Part shown: positions 63,027-64,000 of the stretch, in pieces
Layout of the letters: each line of letters starts with the position of its first letter
Numbering within the stretch: the stretch's first letter is position 1
Source of the DNA: Pseudomonas wuhanensis
GTDB taxonomy: Bacteria; Pseudomonadota; Gammaproteobacteria; Pseudomonadales; Pseudomonadaceae
Length of the DNA: 64,000 nucleotides
Direction: 5' to 3'
Assembly: GCF_030687395.1 (NCBI RefSeq)
Contig: NZ_CP117430.1
Span: 2,232,001-2,296,000 of the forward strand
Program-made: the position numbers and the translations under genes
The notes under the pieces: generated by a model
What the model was told of the DNA's origin: nothing
Seen by the model: only the letters and a program-made list of their open reading frames with translations
Database searches by the model: none

Positions 63027-63050
63027 CCGGGGCCAAGTGCCCCGGTTTTT
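63027..63050 (+). terminator. Terminator after fadA
   Basis: CCGGGGC, a 5-base loop and GCCCCGG followed by TTTTTG lie 18 bases after the fadA stop. Confidence 0.88.
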
Positions 63051-63106
63051 GTTTTTCCGGATTTATTTTGTTTTTATTTTAAAAAAATTTGAGTGAGGGC
63101 CAAAGC

Positions 63107-63343
63107 ATGCCGATACAACCTGGGCTCTACGAACATTACAAAGGTCCGCAGTACCGCGTATTCGCGGTTGCGCGGCATTCGGAAACCGAAGAGGAAGTGG
63201 TCTTCTACCAAGCCCTGTATGGCGATTACGGCTTTTGGGTGCGCCCCTTGAGCATGTTCCTGGAGTCGGTCGAGGTTGACGGCGAACAGGTGCCACGCTT
63301 TGCTTTGGTGCAAGCCGAACCGAGCGTTTTTCCGCAGCCATAA
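63107..63343 (+). CDS. DUF1653 domain protein
   Basis: The 78-residue protein is a single DUF1653 domain: GLYEHYKGPQYRVFAVARHSETEEEVVFYQALYG and WVRPLSMFLESVE. Such proteins are small and soluble, and their function is unknown. A GTGAGGGC stretch precedes the ATG at 63107. It lies between fadA and topA, as in other pseudomonads. Confidence 0.9.
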   Translation: MPIQPGLYEHYKGPQYRVFAVARHSETEEEVVFYQALYGDYGFWVRPLSMFLESVEVDGEQVPRFALVQAEPSVFPQP

Positions 63344-63457
63344 GGGGAGTGCGCGCAGAACCCTGCGCTTGACCTCACCTTGTAGCCACTATATATAGCG
63401 GTGCCGCGTCAGGCGCCAACCGCCTTTCACTTCTAGAATTCAGGAATTTTCTGATCC

Positions 63458-64000
63458 ATGGGCAAATCGCTGGTCATTGTGGAATCCCCGGCTAAGGCCA
63501 AGACCATCAACAAGTATCTGGGTAACCAATACGTGGTGAAGTCGAGTATCGGCCATATCCGAGACCTGCCCACCAGCGGTTCGGCTAGCGCCAGCAAAGA
63601 GCCTGCCGCCAAGCGCGGCAAGGCCGCCGCAAGTGAAGGTCCGGTGCTCTCGCCGAAAGAGAAAGCGCGCAAGCAGCTGGTCTCGCGCATGGGTGTTGAT
63701 CCCGATCATGGCTGGAAAGCCAAGTACGAGATCCTCCCGGGCAAGGAAAAAGTCATCGAAGAGCTGCGCCGGCTCGCCAAAGATGCTGACACCATCTATC
63801 TCGCAACCGACTTGGATCGCGAGGGGGAAGCCATTGCCTGGCACCTGCGCGAAGCCATCGGTGGTGACGACAGCCGCTACAAGCGCGTGGTGTTCAACGA
63901 AATCACCAAGAAAGCGATCCAGGAAGCCTTCTCCAAACCGGGCGAGCTGGACATCGATCGAGTAAACGCCCAGCAGGCGCGTCGCTTCCTCGACCGCGTA
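63458..64000 (+). CDS. topA: DNA topoisomerase I (N-terminal 181 residues only)
   Basis: TopA relaxes negative supercoils. The frame from 63458 begins [22 protein letters not shown], the Toprim start, and holds [18 protein letters not shown] with the DxDxE-type metal motif. The lysine-rich insert near residues 50-60 ([13 protein letters not shown]) is common in pseudomonad TopA. The gene continues past the window edge. Confidence 0.95.
   Translation, partial: MGKSLVIVESPAKAKTINKYLGNQYVVKSSIGHIRDLPTSGSASASKEPAAKRGKAAASEGPVLSPKEKARKQLVSRMGVDPDHGWKAKYEILPGKEKVIEELRRLAKDADTIYLATDLDREGEAIAWHLREAIGGDDSRYKRVVFNEITKKAIQEAFSKPGELDIDRVNAQQARRFLDRV

Overview
The window is a stretch of chromosome from a fluorescent-group Pseudomonas, or a close relative. 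The base composition is GC-rich. The gene order follows the known Pseudomonas core order (xdhBA-gntR-smc-zipA-ligA, dnaX-ybaB-recR, apt-anr-hemN-ccoSIHG-ccoPQON twice, acnA-rlmM-tusA, slt/uup, fadBA-topA). The intergenic spaces carry the Pseudomonas REP/REPIN repeat (core GGGAGCGGGCTTGCCCGCGA). The species assignment is inference from synteny and repeats; no rRNA or tRNA gene lies here to confirm it.

Layout. 1-5006: purine catabolism, with xanthine dehydrogenase genes xdhA, xdhB and the start of xdhC on the minus strand, and a divergent GntR/FCD regulator with candidate paired operators between them. 5009-12079: chromosome condensation, division and DNA ligation (smc, zipA, ligA). 12273-17085: a zinc-ribbon metallopeptidase, the 4.5S/SRP RNA gene, a small XRE regulator, a PAS-GGDEF-EAL protein with two altered signature motifs, and a periplasmic binding protein. 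17230-23660: dnaX, ybaB, recR, two oxidoreductases and apt.

23740-42923 is the respiratory heart of the window. It holds the oxygen sensor Anr, oxygen-independent hemN with a perfect Anr box, the cbb3 oxidase assembly genes (a SafE-family gene, ccoS, ccoI, ccoH, ccoG), two complete tandem cbb3 oxidase operons (ccoN1O1Q1P1 and ccoN2O2Q2P2), and the aerotaxis receptor aer. Together they make, supply with copper and heme, and regulate high-affinity terminal oxidases, and steer the cell along oxygen gradients. The second operon has an Anr box that lies inside the start of the divergent hydrolase gene. Between ccoG and the first oxidase operon sits a more AT-rich insertion of about 1.5 kb, with a broken vapC toxin remnant and a secreted metallophosphoesterase that has an unusual metal-binding motif.

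43028-64000: a CPBP protease, acnA, rlmM, tusA, a MATE exporter, pdxB, a conserved small protein, an ABC exporter, the lytic transglycosylase slt, the ABC-F protein uup, a universal stress protein, a small membrane protein, fadB-fadA, a DUF1653 protein and the 5' part of topA.

I found no CRISPR array, prophage, complete insertion sequence or defence island. Most of the window is ordinary core genome. The observations most worth checking are the AT-rich insertion inside the cco cluster, the Anr box inside a coding region, the paired operators upstream of xdhA, the altered GGDEF/EAL signatures, and the 5' regions of the GGDEF gene and fadB.
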